Origin: Apodemia mormo
Taxonomy: Eukaryota; Arthropoda; Insecta; Lepidoptera; Riodinidae
Direction: 5' to 3'
Assembly: GCA_036924255.1 (NCBI GenBank)
Contig: JAUPFN010000010.1
Location: 5,414,682 to 5,478,681 of the forward strand
DNA length: 64,000 nucleotides
Each line of letters opens with the position of its first letter. Positions within the stretch are counted from its first letter, which is position 1. The position numbers were made by a program, and so were the translations under genes. A model generated the notes under the pieces. That model did no database searches. It saw only the letters and a list, made by a program, of their open reading frames with translations, and was not told where the DNA came from. This document shows, one piece after another, positions 9,225-19,535 of the stretch.

Positions 9225-10151
9225 CACAATACTGGAGACTAACAGAAGTCAATGTACATACAAATAATATTCGAGCAATACACACATAGACACCTCTCAC
9301 AGACGCGATATCTTAAGGTGCGTCCACACTTGTAAAATGACGACGGACCGGACTACGTGTCATCGCTACAGGATATGTTAAGTTAAATGTGGACGATATA
9401 GATTTTACTGACACGGTCACAAGCCATGTACGATGAAATGTTACAAGTGTAGACACATGCTGTCGAACTAGATCGCGTGGCATGGCATCGCTACATGGCA
9501 TCCACTCCATGCCTAAATAATCAATCGTGTCAATACAAAACTAAACAATGTATACAACGATGTTTATAGCATGCGCTGCGTGAATAAACGTCGGCGAGGT
9601 GCGGGCGGGTGACGTATTGACCCGGACCATGTCACGACTTGATCCACTCCTACCCCGTGTCTGTATCTGTGTCATCGGGCGTACTTTGATTCGTGTCATA
9701 ATGCAAGTGTGGACGTCTCCTTGTCCGCGGACAGTAGTGAAAATATTTTGAAAAAAAAAACCGACTTTCGATTGATCGGCTTGTAACACGTCGCTTAGAT
9801 GCGTGACAGTACAAAAAACAGCATCCATACTGGACCTGACTAGTAAATCGTAACTCCGTACATTGTCCTGCCGTTTATTCTGTGTTCAGCAGTTTCTTTC
9901 AGTGTTCGGAATGGATTGAACCATACTGCAGCTTGTGGCAATTGTTCGCGTAACAAAATACGTCCACAATAAACTGTACTGACACGTGTGACTGATACTG
10001 TCACGGGATAATGTTCGGTAAATTGTCACAAGTGTCGAAGCACCTTTATATATATTACGAGAAATCACGTCTGTGTCCTATATGTGCGTTGCCCGAATAT
10101 TACTTGTATGTACATTGACTTCTGTTAGTCTTAAGACTCCAGTATTCTGTG
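9225..10151. mobile_element. Fold-back element (FB family) split by a MITE
   Basis: Left arm 9225-9312 (ACTGGAGACTAACAGAAGTC.., TAGACACCTCTCACAGACGC) and right arm ~10050-10151 (..TTGACTTCTGTTAGTC, CCAGTATTCTGTG) are imperfect inverted copies about 90 bp long. The same arms make up 13475-13624 and 53194-53411. Confidence 0.8.
9316..10045. mobile_element. PIF/Harbinger-like MITE nested in the fold-back element
   Basis: Termini AGGTGCGTCCACACTTGT and (inverted) AGGTGCTTCGACACTTGT flanked by TTA on both sides (9313-9315, 10046-10048), the 3-bp duplication of PIF/Harbinger elements. The interior repeats CAAGTGTGGACG-type motifs many times; no transposase. Confidence 0.7.
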
Positions 10152-10466
10152 CTTACGATGTCTCTCCGTGCACGATGTTTCTCACGTTTGCAGTGTGAGA
10201 AACACCGTAGTTATACACTGCGTTTTACTAACAAGACTAAAAAACAATAACTGGCCATTTTGATATCTATATTTTTATCTAGATTTCTTAAAATCAAACG
10301 GTGGTTCAGATAAGACTTTAGTTCGTTAATCTTCCCTAATCTTTCTTTCCTTATAATCTAATATTTAATTATAAGCTTGTTGAGGAGTTGATTGTGCGAA
10401 TTTTTTTTTACCTCCTTGGCACCCTCAAATTTATGCATGTTACTTATGTATGCTTTTTTTTATATA
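10152..10466. other. Unassigned; one small hairpin
   Basis: TGTTTCTCAC (about 10168) and GTGTGAGAAACA (about 10186) form a short hairpin. Otherwise nothing recognised. Confidence 0.4.
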
Positions 10467-10968
10467 CAGTGTGTAAAGAAAACCCTGTCGGATAATTAAA
10501 GGTGTTATTTGGTACCGTAATACGGTTACATACGTGTAATTATTTTATGGATATCAATTAATTAGTTTTCCCAATAAAAAAGTAATCTTAAATGGTAATT
10601 TCATACATTAAATACGACAACACCTATATATATAAAGAATGCCGCGCAAGTCAGATGCTACCGAAGGATACGCGGCGCGTATGTGACACGTTTAAAGTTT
10701 GTTTGTAAAAAGCCGAGAAACGAATACCGCGCCTTTGCACGGTGTTTGTGCGAAGGCCGCCAAAGTGAAACAATGATACCAACAGCGACAAAGTGTTGTC
10801 ATTTTTAAAATATTTGCTTAACTCTAGGGAGATATAAGTAAAATACGAATATTACAAAAACGATATCTTCTTTATTTTCAGAAATAGTCATTTTAATATT
10901 TTTTCAGTAATGCCTTTAACCTACCTATATGCCTCTTTCGGATCGGACAGGGTTTTCCTTATACACTG
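10467..10968. mobile_element. Tc1/mariner-like MITE
   Basis: 502 bp with termini CAGTGTGTAAAGAAAACCCT and (inverted) CAGTGTATAAGGAAAACCCT, flanked by TA. No coding capacity. A related terminus opens the fold-back element at 48540. Confidence 0.8.
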
Positions 10969-11061
10969 TATATTTACATTTAAGTATTAAAAATAATGTT
11001 TCACTCAGATTTTTCAATATAATCAAAAGAGGGTCATTTTAATGTTAGTATTTTACAAGGG

Positions 11062-11339
11062 AAATAATAATAATAATAATAATAATAATTCACGGGACAA
11101 ATTACACTTACTGATCTAACCCCAAAGTAAGCAAATTATTTGCTTGTGTTATGGGTGTTAGTCAACGATACTAATAATACATAGAAATACATATATAAAT
11201 ACTAGAATATATATAATAAACACCCAAACCCGGAAATACAAACATTTATGCTCATCACACAAATGCTTGTCCCCGTCGGGGATCGAACCCGAGCCTCGTT
11301 GATTGCGTAGTCAGGGTCTCTAACCACTCGACCACCAAT
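11062..11339 (-). mobile_element. S2 SINE, full length (tRNA-derived)
   Basis: On the minus strand: tRNA-like head GTGGTCGAGTGGTTAG (A box) ... GGTTCGATCCC (B box), body ATTTCCGGGTTTGGGTGTTT .. TTGCTTACTTTGGGGTTAGA, and an (ATT)n tail at 11062-11090. Best copy in the window of this family. Confidence 0.9.
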
Positions 11340-11879
11340 TTACTCTAACAAAAAACAGCACTTTAGAGCTTAATACTTTACTATTTCCTGATTTATTTTT
11401 TATTTACAAACGGATTCCATATTCAAAAAATTGGTTTAAAAAACCAGCAATATTTTTTAGTCATATCCAAAAACTCCAAACAACGTGGGTTACGCGAGAA
11501 ATGAAGATATCCTTACTTTATCAGTATAAGAGGTGCCCTAAATTTTTCAATATCTTATATTATCACTTTGTTCCTTGTAGGCTATAGGGATTATTTATTG
11601 TGAAAGTTTATGTATGTGTACTTTGGAACTTCTTCATGCTGAAACAGTTGGACGAATTTGTATGTTATTTCTTAAATAGGTAGTATATATCCGGCGAGTG
11701 GACAATACAGTATATATCTAGATTTAATACGAAGGCTTCATTTATTCCGGAAAAACAAATTGTTCCCATGTTATTTATTCTTACTGATGGATTGATTTGT
11801 TGTTCTTTTTTAATACTTTTTATATAGAACTTTCAGTGGTTCAGCTTACTTCTATACCCTATTTTAAAAAGGTAACGTT
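11340..11879. other. Nothing recognised
   Basis: No ORF or repeat supported. Confidence 0.45.
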
Positions 11880-12048
11880 TGTAAGTTTGTTTGTGAGATG
11901 TAATATCTGAAACTTCAGAACCGACTTTAAAAATTCTTTCCAATAGAAAGTTAAATTATTTTTGAGCAACATAGACTTTATTTAATTATAATTTTTCCGC
12001 GGGATCGGGAACTACGCGGGATATGACACGGTAAACGGCTAGTATTAC
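11880..12048 (+). mobile_element. Probable small Helitron (H9)
   Basis: AACTTCAGAACCGACTTTAA.., a GC-rich 3' part (CGCGGGATCGGGAACTACGCG) and an end GGCTAG|T. Called from the CTAG terminus and the 'ACCGACTTTAAAAATTCTTT' style; 5' end uncertain. Confidence 0.45.
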
Positions 12049-12298
12049 ATAACAAAGAAACTTATCTGAACCAATCCTTACATAATATTTAAATTTATTC
12101 AAATATAGTCAATTTATCTAGCAATATAATATTATCTAGTGATAAGTATTGATTATATTTAACCGATATAGCGTTACATTGATATTTACATTCGCACTAT
12201 AGATAATAAAATGTTAATCAATATTAAGATGTGTTTTTTTATTCAATACCCTCAACCCTTACCCAATTTCAGGTATTTTTACTAAGTGGTGTAGTTCT

Positions 12299-12593
12299 TC
12301 TCTCTTCTGAGGTAGTAATCGCCTCTGTGGTCTAGTGGTCCAGCTTTGGAGTTGACCACATGAGGTCCCGGGTTCGATTCCCGGGTCGGGCACTTTAAAA
12401 AAAAAGTGTTATTTCAGTTTTCTGAGAAACTCAAAGTTGCCCGGGATTGGAAAGTGCCCGGTTGGCGATAGGCTTGCCACCTATCACATTTATGGGACCA
12501 AGTATCTTCGGCTAATCGTGGGTGCACTTGTTGTACCTCTGCCTACTCCTTCGGGGATATGGGCGTGAAGATACTTTTTTTTTCTTTTTTTTT
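12299..12593 (+). mobile_element. S1 SINE, full length (tRNA-derived)
   Basis: tRNA-like head from 12320 (A box TGGTCTAGTGG, B box GGTTCGATTCC at 12371-12381), body GGCTTGCCACCTATCACATT, end CCTTCGGGGATATGGGCGTG and T-run. 11-bp target duplications GGTGTAGTTCT at 12288-12298 and 12594-12604 lie in R365 sequence. Pol III promoter boxes look intact but this is a retroposon, not a tRNA gene. Confidence 0.9.
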
Positions 12594-12701
12594 GGTGTAG
12601 TTCTGCAACGTGTCACCAATGTACCACCTTACTTATCCCGGCCCCAATATCGTCTATGCATGTCTGTCGTGTTCGGGTTGGAAGAGTAACGTAGCCGGTT
12701 A

Positions 12702-13066
12702 TTTTTTTTTTATATCAAAAGATAGCAAACAAGCAGATGGGTCTCCTGATGGAAAGAGTCAACCATCGCCTATAGACACCAAAGATGTTAATGGTGCGTT
12801 GCTATCATGTGGCGAGGTTTAATGCAAGATGCATAAGTTTACCGGTTACCTTACCCTCCAAACCGGAACACGATAGCGACAAGCACTGACGTTATTGCGG
12901 CAGGAATAGGTAAGGCGGTGGTACCAGACCCGGGCGAGACAATGCAGAACTCTACCACCTAGTAGCCACGATGGTAGTGACTCGATAGCCAATCGGTCGC
13001 CTTTTACGTCCTGCCTGGCAGAACGGCAGTTGGCCTATTCTTCAAAGGAGGCCGGGACCAACACGG
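12702..13066 (-). mobile_element. R365 copy, full length
   Basis: Poly-T at 12702 to GGGACCAACACGG at 13066. Inserted in the older plus-strand R365 copy. Confidence 0.9.
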
Positions 13067-13227
13067 CGAAGAAATTATGTATGTGGTATTCCAACCCCGC
13101 TACAAGGATAGCAACGCAACATTAACATCTTATAGGCGATGGTTCTTCTCTTTATCAGCTCGTAGCTTTTTTTTAATTCTTCAATTTCCCGGTATTAGTA
13201 CGCGCTTTTGCCCGGGCTCTTGCCGTG

Positions 13228-13366
13228 GCGTTGTTGGGCTCCTTTGAAGAACAGGACATCTGCCATTCTGCCAGGCAGTTTTAAGAGGCAAACGATTGGC
13301 TATGCAAGGCACTACCATCGTGGCTTCTAGGTGGTAGAGTTCTTTAAATGGGCCCGGGCCAACAGA
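13228..13366 (+). mobile_element. R365 5' fragment
   Basis: GGGCTCCTTTGAAGAACAGG, CTGCCAGGCAG, CACTACCATCGTGGCTTCTA: the first ~140 bases of the consensus. Confidence 0.8.
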
Positions 13367-13474
13367 AAAAAATTTACCGACCTGAGAACGATTATCGCTT
13401 ATTGTAGCTGTAACTAGGAACTACTGCTTGACGTGTTCGTACACGCCACCACCATCAGACTCCAAGCTAATACT

Positions 13475-13624
13475 ACAGAATACTGGAGAGTAACAGACGT
13501 CAACGTATCGGAACAAACTGTCCAAACTATTCCGAGATATCGCGTCCGTGAGAGGTGTCTATATGTACGTCACTCGAATATTACTTGTATGTACATTGAC
13601 TTCTGTTAGTCTCCAGTATTCTGT
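13475..13624. mobile_element. Small fold-back element (FB family)
   Basis: ACAGAATACTGGAGAGTAAC at the left and its inverted form (..TTAGTCTCCAGTATTCTGT) at the right, with TCGCGTCCGTGAGAGGTGTC inside. 150 bp; the left arm is internally deleted. Flanks both begin GCTAAT, a possible target duplication. Confidence 0.75.
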
Positions 13625-14620
13625 GCTAATTAGCGGTGGGTAATTTTTATTCCCTGTGGCGAATTTAATCACTTATTCTGGCTCCAGGCACGGATATGAT
13701 TCACCTTATTTATTCCTTTGCTTCACTTCGTCCTCATTATATTGCAGCGTATCATATTCTGTGATCGTATCTTGAAATGAACGTTTTTCTATATAAATAT
13801 TTTTCTCGCTCCCACGAATTTCACAATACTATGAAATGTAAGTAGTTTTTAGGTTGATTATCGCTTGTCACGTATCACACACACTCTCTCTCTCTCTCTC
13901 ATTGTAATCGCAGTATGCAGTCGCTCACCATTCTGGTGAAATAAATAATTCCGCGGAGACGATAAGGATATTAAGGAAAAAATAAGCTTATCGTATCCGG
14001 GCCGAAATCAGAATGTTTGATTCAGTACCTCCGGGGTTACAAACCTCTAGTGTTAATACTGAGACTTAGATTTACGAGAAGAACCTCGAAAAATTCCTAA
14101 TAACACTTTTAGCCGGCGGCCGGCCGGCGTGACAATATTTATTTAGCAACTAGGTGTCACTAGTGGCTTCACTCGCTCGCATATTTACTTTAGAACTTAT
14201 TTAACCTTCCCTTATAAGCTACTTCCCTTATTTTACACTCTTAGAGATCAAATTTTGAAAAATGTTTAAATAGGTAATTCATTATTTTTTTGTACTCAAT
14301 TCTAAATACGAAATTTCATGCAAATATGCCCAGGGAATAAAAAGTTTCATACAAAATTTTATTGCATATTTCACCCTCTTCGGGGTTGAATTTTTAATAA
14401 TCCTTTCTTAGTGGATGCTTACATTACAAGATAAATACGTGTGCGAAATTTCAAGTATCTAACCCTAAGGGTTTATCCTGTACCTACGTTGATACATCAG
14501 CCAGTCACTTTTGGCTTTTATATGTGTATATGGATAAATATCTATTGATTATATTTAACCGATAAGGACGTGGATATTTACTGTCACATATTATACTCAT
14601 AAATTGAAGATTTGTTTGGA
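13625..14620. other. Unassigned region with short low-complexity tracts
   Basis: (CT)n near 13884-13900, a GC palindrome-like GCCGGCGGCCGGCCGGC near 14113, and repeat-like sequence (AAATTTCAAGTATCTAACCC..) near 14430-14530 that I cannot classify. No gene. Confidence 0.4.
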
Positions 14621-14624
14621 GAAG

Positions 14625-14845
14625 AAATGTTTGGATGAATGTTTGTTACACCAAAGAGTAAAAGTTTTTATAAAAATAAATTTTTACTCAACCATGCTTA
14701 AACTACTGAACGGATTTCGATGAAATTTTGATTGTTCCCTAAGTTTGAATATACCTAATTTAAACCAAGAAGAATTAAGCTCGATAAGGCTTTTATTTCC
14801 CGAGAAGTTCATGGGCAAACATACAATCCATACTATCCATACTAG
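14625..14845 (+). mobile_element. Helitron fragment (H8-like)
   Basis: GTTTGGATGAATGTTTGTTAC and AACTACTGAACGGATTTCGA parallel the H8 copy at 17880-18087. Confidence 0.5.
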
Positions 14846-14876
14846 TCTATACTAATATTATAAATGCGAAAGTAAC

Positions 14877-14925
<49 letters not shown>

Positions 14926-15065
14926 TACGCTTTCACGCTTAAACCACTGGACCGATTTTGATGAAATTTGGCATAAACATAGATAAGACGTCGAGAACGG
15001 ACATAGGCTACTTTTTATCGCGGGAAAATATTTCGTTCCCACAGGAAATAAAATTAATCGAAAGA
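14846..15065 (+). mobile_element. Helitron H7 5' region with (TCTG)n
   Basis: 5'-TC then TATACTAATATTATAAATGC, a (TCTG)n run at about 14877-14925, and TTACGCTTTCACGCTTAAACC. No CTAG end found in frame with it; the 3' part is lost or rearranged. Confidence 0.65.
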
Positions 15066-15194
15066 TATCGGAGCATAAAGCGTAACGTAGAACACATTAA
15101 CTAGATGGCGCTGCACGAAAATACATCGCGCTAACGTATTGAAACACATATACATGTAATTAAATCGTTGAGTTTAGAATTACTTTATTATGAT

Positions 15195-15348
15195 ACTAGC
15201 TGTGCCCGCGACTTTGTTCGCGTGGAAAAAATTCTAAAATAAAAACCCGCATAGATCCCGTTCCCATGGGATTTCCGGGATATTCAGTGGTTTGGCCGTG
15301 AAAGCGTAACAGACAGAGTTACTTTCGCCTTTATAATATTAGTATGGA
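15195..15348 (-). mobile_element. Helitron H7, complete small copy
   Basis: Read on the minus strand: 5' TCCATACTAATATTATAAAG .. GTTACGCTTTCACGGCC .. CGCGGGCACAGCTAG 3'. 154 bp, with the TC start and CTAG end of Helitrons. Confidence 0.8.
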
Positions 15349-15653
15349 TGATATGATACGAGTATTTTAACGTTTGTTTGTTCATTGAATGCGCTAAATG
15401 CTAATTCCTGGAACTACAAGTCGGATTGAAAAAAAAATTATGTGTATGTTTAATGATAGCTACATTCATGAGGATTACGTTACAATTATTCTTAGCGTAG
15501 TTAAAATATCGATATTTGTAAAATAAGTCGGAAGAAAAAGCGGTATCGAACGGCTGTATCCGCGTGCGCTTGCTGGCGTAATGCTTAAGTACACGTAAGT
15601 ACAATGTACTACAAATATATTGGTTTTTAGTAGATGCACAAAAAAGTCCACGA

Positions 15654-15655
<2 letters not shown>

Positions 15656-15735
<80 letters not shown>
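15656..15735. repeat. (AT)n microsatellite
   Basis: About 80 bases of alternating AT. Any ORF through it (Ile-Tyr repeats) is an artefact. Confidence 0.98.
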
Positions 15736-15737
<2 letters not shown>

Positions 15738-16066
15738 TATAACAACACAATAAGGAATTTTGAGTCGAAAAATTATAGAAAATTAATAGGTGAATTTTAA
15801 TCCTTATCATATAACGAAAAGTACTTCATCAACACGAAGATCTTAGGAAGACAAACTTTGGCTCTTATACTACGTTATTTAGATGCATAGTTTAAAAAAA
15901 ATGTAAAACGAAAATAACTCAACATACCTAGGTACTATCTAGGTATTAACCGAAAGGCTGTGTGCAGTGTGCACGATGCGGCGCACTACTCTGACCGCCG
16001 AACGAGAACCGAACATTGCCGAGAAGAGCCGAACTGTGAGAGCATTGGCTTTACTATATTTTTTAA
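15736..16066. other. Nothing recognised
   Basis: Slightly GC-richer at 15960-16050; no supported gene. Confidence 0.4.
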
Positions 16067-16478
16067 GGTTCCATACTCAAAGTTTAAAACGGGACCCCAT
16101 TACTAAGACACCACTGTCCGTCCGTGCGTTTGTACGTCTATCTATCTGTCCGTTACCAGGCTGTATCTCATGAACCATGATAGTTGAAATTTTCACAGAT
16201 TATGTAGGTATTTATGTTGCCTTTTATTTATGTATAATAACTAAAACTAAAAAAAGAATAAAATAAATATTTAAGGGTGACCACCATACAACAAACGTGT
16301 TTTTTTGCATAAACTCCCTTTTGCATTTGCATAAAATCACTTTAAAAATAAATAATTAAAATAAAATAAATATTAAGAAGGCTCCCATTCAACAAACGTG
16401 ATTGTTTGCCGTTTTTTTATAGATTATGGTACGGAACCCTTAATGCGCAAGTTCGACTCGCAATTAGCCGGTTTTTTT
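16067..16478 (+). repeat. Lepidopteran interspersed repeat of the GGTTCC(G/A)TACTCAAAG type
   Basis: Opens GGTTCCATACTCAAAG, contains CCAGGCTGTATCTCATGAAC and CAACAAACGTG twice, and closes GGTACGGAACCC..CGACTCGCAATTAGCCGG then T-run. I know this layout as a common moth/butterfly repeat; its class is uncertain to me. Confidence 0.7.
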
Positions 16479-16989
16479 AAGGTACATGGGTGGAATCATA
16501 TACCTTTAACCTCTGCGGCCCGCGCGGAGTAGACATGTGACCGGCTCCTTTCGCAATAGACTTCTTTGATACGGAACGTTGGATTTTCCTTCTTTGAAAA
16601 AAATCACTTTACTTTGTAGTAGTTGAATATTCGATCTATTTTGTGTATTTTAATATTATTAAATCTTGCTTTAAATCTTTCCCATTGTGGAAAACTGTTT
16701 AATTTTTGAAGCTGTAGGTATACCAACATAAGCAATCATTTAGGTAGAAGAAGCACAAATTTTCCAAACAAGATCATATTGATTGGTTAGTGGTTACTTA
16801 GGGAAAAATCCTGAATCAGGCTACAAAAAAATTTTACATAGGTAAAGACCTTCGTGAAATCGTAACCAACATTAAAGACTTGATATTTAAAGTGTACCCG
16901 GAATTCGGATATGATAGATTTACCAAAAAAAAATCAATTGATGTGTGTAAGGGCAATTTTATCTGCAAGAAATGCAAGCGTTGACGCCA
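16479..16989. other. Nothing recognised
   Basis: No ORF or repeat supported. Confidence 0.4.
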
Positions 16990-17191
16990 TCTATACAAAT
17001 AAATAAATTTGGGGTGTCTGTTTGTAATATTAAAATAACCGTTTTTACTAAATGCATATGGATGTATACACGGTACGTATACCAAAATAACATTGTTTAG
17101 AATTTTTGTCTGTGTCTGTTTGTTCCGGCTAATCTCTGGAACGACTGGACCGATTTTGACGGGACTTTCACTGAAAGATAGCTGATATGGC

Positions 17192-17708
17192 CAGTGTTCC
17201 GCAAACTGTGTACCGCGGCACACTGGTGTGCCGTGATGATTAGTTGGTGTGCCGCGGAAAAATAAGGTTATCTTATAAAAATATTTTAGTAAGTCAGTAA
17301 GGGTAAGTAAAATACCTGCATAAATCACGCGAGCGAATGCAATATCTTCTGCTTTCGAAGCATGCTGTTGCAATGCTTTTGCCATTTGCAACGACCTATT
17401 TGAGTGAATTAGGATTTTCGACTCTTACCACAATAAAAACCAAAAAAAGGGAACGCCTCAGGACGACCGACGAAGAAATGAGAGCAGCCCTGTCAACGAT
17501 TACTCCAAATTTTAGACCGTCTATCCTCAATTAAACAGTCTCATATTTCGCATTAAATACCTTTTCTGAAATTTAAAGTTTGGGTTTGTTGATTGAGAAT
17601 AAATGTTGATTAATAGTACTTAAAAACGAACTTTTAATTTGTAGTGTACCACCAACAATTTTAGTTTTCCTAGATGTACCTTGAGCACAAACAGTTTGCG
17701 GAACACTG
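17192..17708 (+). mobile_element. hAT deletion derivative
   Basis: Termini CAGTGTTCCGCAAACTG and its inverse CAGTTTGCGGAACACTG. 517 bp. The 8-bp flanks (GATATGGC/CCTTAGGC) match poorly, so the target duplication has decayed or been altered. Retains the 3' end of a transposase gene. Confidence 0.85.
17337..17534 (+). pseudogene. hAT transposase C-terminal (dimerisation) fragment
   Basis: Reads MLLPFATTYLSELGFSTLTT, IKTKKRERLRTTDEEMRAAL, STITPNFRPS, stop. The LLPFxTTYLxExGFSxLTxIKTKxRxRL block is the hAT C-terminal dimerisation region as found in ZBED/SCAND3-like transposase relatives. Upstream catalytic parts are deleted, leaving about 60 recognisable residues. Confidence 0.88.
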
Positions 17709-17879
17709 CCTTAGGCTATTTTTTTTTAATTTTTCCACGCGGACGAAGTCGCGGGCTCAGCTAGTAACATATAAACATACATACGCTTACAAAATTTAGT
17801 ATCTACGCGTGCTTGGACCCCTAAATAGATTACTAATTATTATGCTTAAATATTATCCAATTCCAACGATCTTTATTAA

Positions 17880-18087
17880 TCTAATAAATGTGAAAGTTTG
17901 GATGTTTGGATGGATAATTGTTACTCAATCACGCAAAAACTACTGAACGGATTTGAATGAAATTGACCACACAGGTAGATTATGACCTGGAATAGCACAT
18001 AGGCTACTTTTTATCCCGAAAAATAAGGTGATCCCGCGGGATTTCCCAAAAACTTTTATAATGCAGCGGGCTGCATGCTGCAGCTAG
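17880..18087 (+). mobile_element. Helitron H8, complete small copy
   Basis: 5' TCTAATAAATGTGAAAG .. AACTACTGAACGGATTTGAA .. 3' GCTGCATGCTGCAGCTAG followed by T. Confidence 0.75.
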
Positions 18088-18165
18088 TATTACATCATAC
18101 ATACATATACATACATATGTATGTATATGTATATATCGATTAATAATATGATCGATTATGTCGAA

Positions 18166-18585
18166 TGTACTGATCGCTAGATATACATACATATAGCTAG
18201 TTAAATTAACAATAGCTAGTTACAAATGAAATTCACATTCACTCACCCCGTGCTTGGTGATCACCCCGTGATCAGACAATCGACGTAATCGATCATATAA
18301 CAAAGAAGAATTTCGCCACGTCGACCCCGTCGACACTAGCTCACTGGCATAGCGTCCCGGCTTGAGGGAGATAGTCGCGGGTTCGAATCTCACGTGTCGA
18401 TATTTTTTTTGTTATTTTTAAAGTTTTTCAAGTTTCCCAAGCTCGGGATGACAACAAAAAAGCTATAAAACTAAAAATAATTAAAAATCACGTAAGTACT
18501 GATCAAAAAATTTTAAATGCGAATTTCATCTGTAACGATGAACTTATTTAACTAATTATACGTATGTATATCTAGCGATCAGTAC
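18166..18585. mobile_element. Fold-back element carrying a tRNA-like core
   Basis: Left arm from GTACTGATCGCTAGATATAC (18166) and right arm ending GTATATCTAGCGATCAGTAC (18585) pair over ~75 bases, including AGTTACAAATGAAATTCAC against TGCGAATTTCATCTGTAAC. Between them is a 71-base tRNA-like sequence. 420 bp overall. Not matched to a known family by me. Confidence 0.8.
18330..18400 (+). other. tRNA-like sequence, copy 1 (not a functional tRNA)
   Basis: 71 bases with a perfect 7-bp acceptor stem (TCGACAC/GTGTCGA), D-arm GCTC..TAGC, and a T loop in GGGTTCGAATC. The anticodon arm pairs badly and base 33 is C. Read as a tRNA-derived core, probably of a SINE. Confidence 0.75.
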
Positions 18586-18735
18586 AATCGACGTAATCGA
18601 TCATATAACAAAGAAGAATTTCGCCACGTCGACCCCGTCGACACTAGCTCAGTGGCAGAGCGTCCCGGCTTGAGGGAGATGGTCTTGGGTTCGAGTCTCA
18701 CGTGCCGATATTTTCCTTTGTTGTTTTTAAATTAG
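18577..18735 (+). repeat. Direct duplicate of the tRNA-like unit, copy 2
   Basis: Repeats 18270-18430 almost exactly, from ACAATCGACGTAATCGATCA through the tRNA-like part (18638-18708; D stem GCTC/GAGC perfect, acceptor 6 of 7) to a T-rich end. TTG stands in the anticodon position with a non-U base 33, so it is not called as a gene. Confidence 0.8.
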
Positions 18736-19469
18736 ACAACAATGTTCCGTAAGCTGCTTTTTTTCTGGGCCATGATATTCTTTGCTTTTAACATTCCATA
18801 GAGACTGCAATTCTCTGTACAATTTGATACATTCGACAATTTTGGATTCTCCTTTAGCGTTATTTTTGTGCACGTGCGTGTACTTTCATCATATATCTCA
18901 ATATAGTGGGAAGTTTCAAGGATGGTCTGCAGGATCAACCAGTTTACAGATTTTTTTCTGATTTTCTTCATGTGTTCACTAAATACATGTATTTATTTAA
19001 AATTCAACTTCACCCACGATTACAACTCTAATTTATTATATTTAAGCTTCTTCTTCTTCTTCTTCTTTATACGAATGGCAATTATCAGAGAATTCTGCCA
19101 GTGTCGAGTAAACTTAGGAAGTCACACGTGTTAACCATTCTAGAAATGGAATTAAGGAGGCTTCTTTTTGGATCGTAGGCTTCTTCTAATAAAAGTTTAA
19201 CAAAAACAACACAAAAATATACGGTACTTAAATATTTAAGCTTATGATATGACAAATGACCAAATTAATGACAAACCGTCAATGGGACACAATATATTGT
19301 TACGTAAAACTCAAAAACTCTTATCTCTGAACTGAAACGCATCCTGCGTTTCTACTAAAAATATCACTAAATCATTGATGTGTCAACTTTTTTCTGACTT
19401 TATTAAAATTGGTTTCATGTATTTTCACGCGCGCTAGTAATTACTAATTGCGCATAGTAGTGTTTCGTT
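18736..19469. other. Unassigned; (CTT)n at 19044-19068
   Basis: Short (TTC)n run; otherwise no supported feature. Confidence 0.4.
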
Positions 19470-19535
19470 ATAATTTCTCTACATTAGAACCTATATGACA
19501 TATTAATTGTATAGGTTCTAATGTAGCGAAATTAT
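19470..19535. repeat. 25-bp-arm hairpin
   Basis: Arms 19470-19494 and 19511-19535 (CTACATTAGAACCTAT and its inverse at the core) differ at one base; 16-base loop. Confidence 0.9.

Larger units (their letters stand above)
12270..13163 (+). mobile_element. R365 copy (+) split in three by two later insertions
   Basis: Pieces at ~12270-12298, 12605-12700 and 13070-13163 line up in order with the R365 consensus (ACTAAGTGGTGTAGTTCT | GTACCACCTTACTTATCCCG | TATGTATGTGGTATTCCAACC..). An S1 SINE and a minus-strand R365 separate them. Confidence 0.8.
16990..17764 (+). mobile_element. Helitron H1 interrupted by a hAT element
   Basis: 5' TCTATACAAATAAATAAATT .. TTGTTCCGGCTAATCTCTGG .. and 3' GACGAAGTCGCGGGCTCAGC TAG. 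The minus-strand copy at 31590-31868 lacks the middle 17192-17708 block, giving an empty-site comparison. Confidence 0.85.

Noticed and set aside
12320..12392. tRNA gene candidate with good A and B boxes
   Set aside because: The same head begins several ~290-bp copies with target duplications and a common body, so it is the S1 SINE head.
12610..12822. 70-residue ORF across 12610-12822
   Set aside because: It reads through the junction of two R365 copies; repeat translation only. The same applies to other ORFs inside R365, such as 33184-33429 and 54885-55175.
14877..14925. Possible CRISPR-like or minisatellite array
   Set aside because: It is a plain (TCTG)n microsatellite within a Helitron; no spacers. 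No CRISPR features exist in the window.
15475..15810. 111-residue minus-strand ORF rich in Ile-Tyr repeats (also 27729-27944 and 28301-28691)
   Set aside because: It is simply the translation of (AT)n microsatellites.
18638..18708. tRNA gene with TTG anticodon
   Set aside because: The anticodon stem has two mismatches, base 33 is not T, and the whole ~155-bp unit is duplicated nearby. It is better read as a tRNA-derived repeat core.
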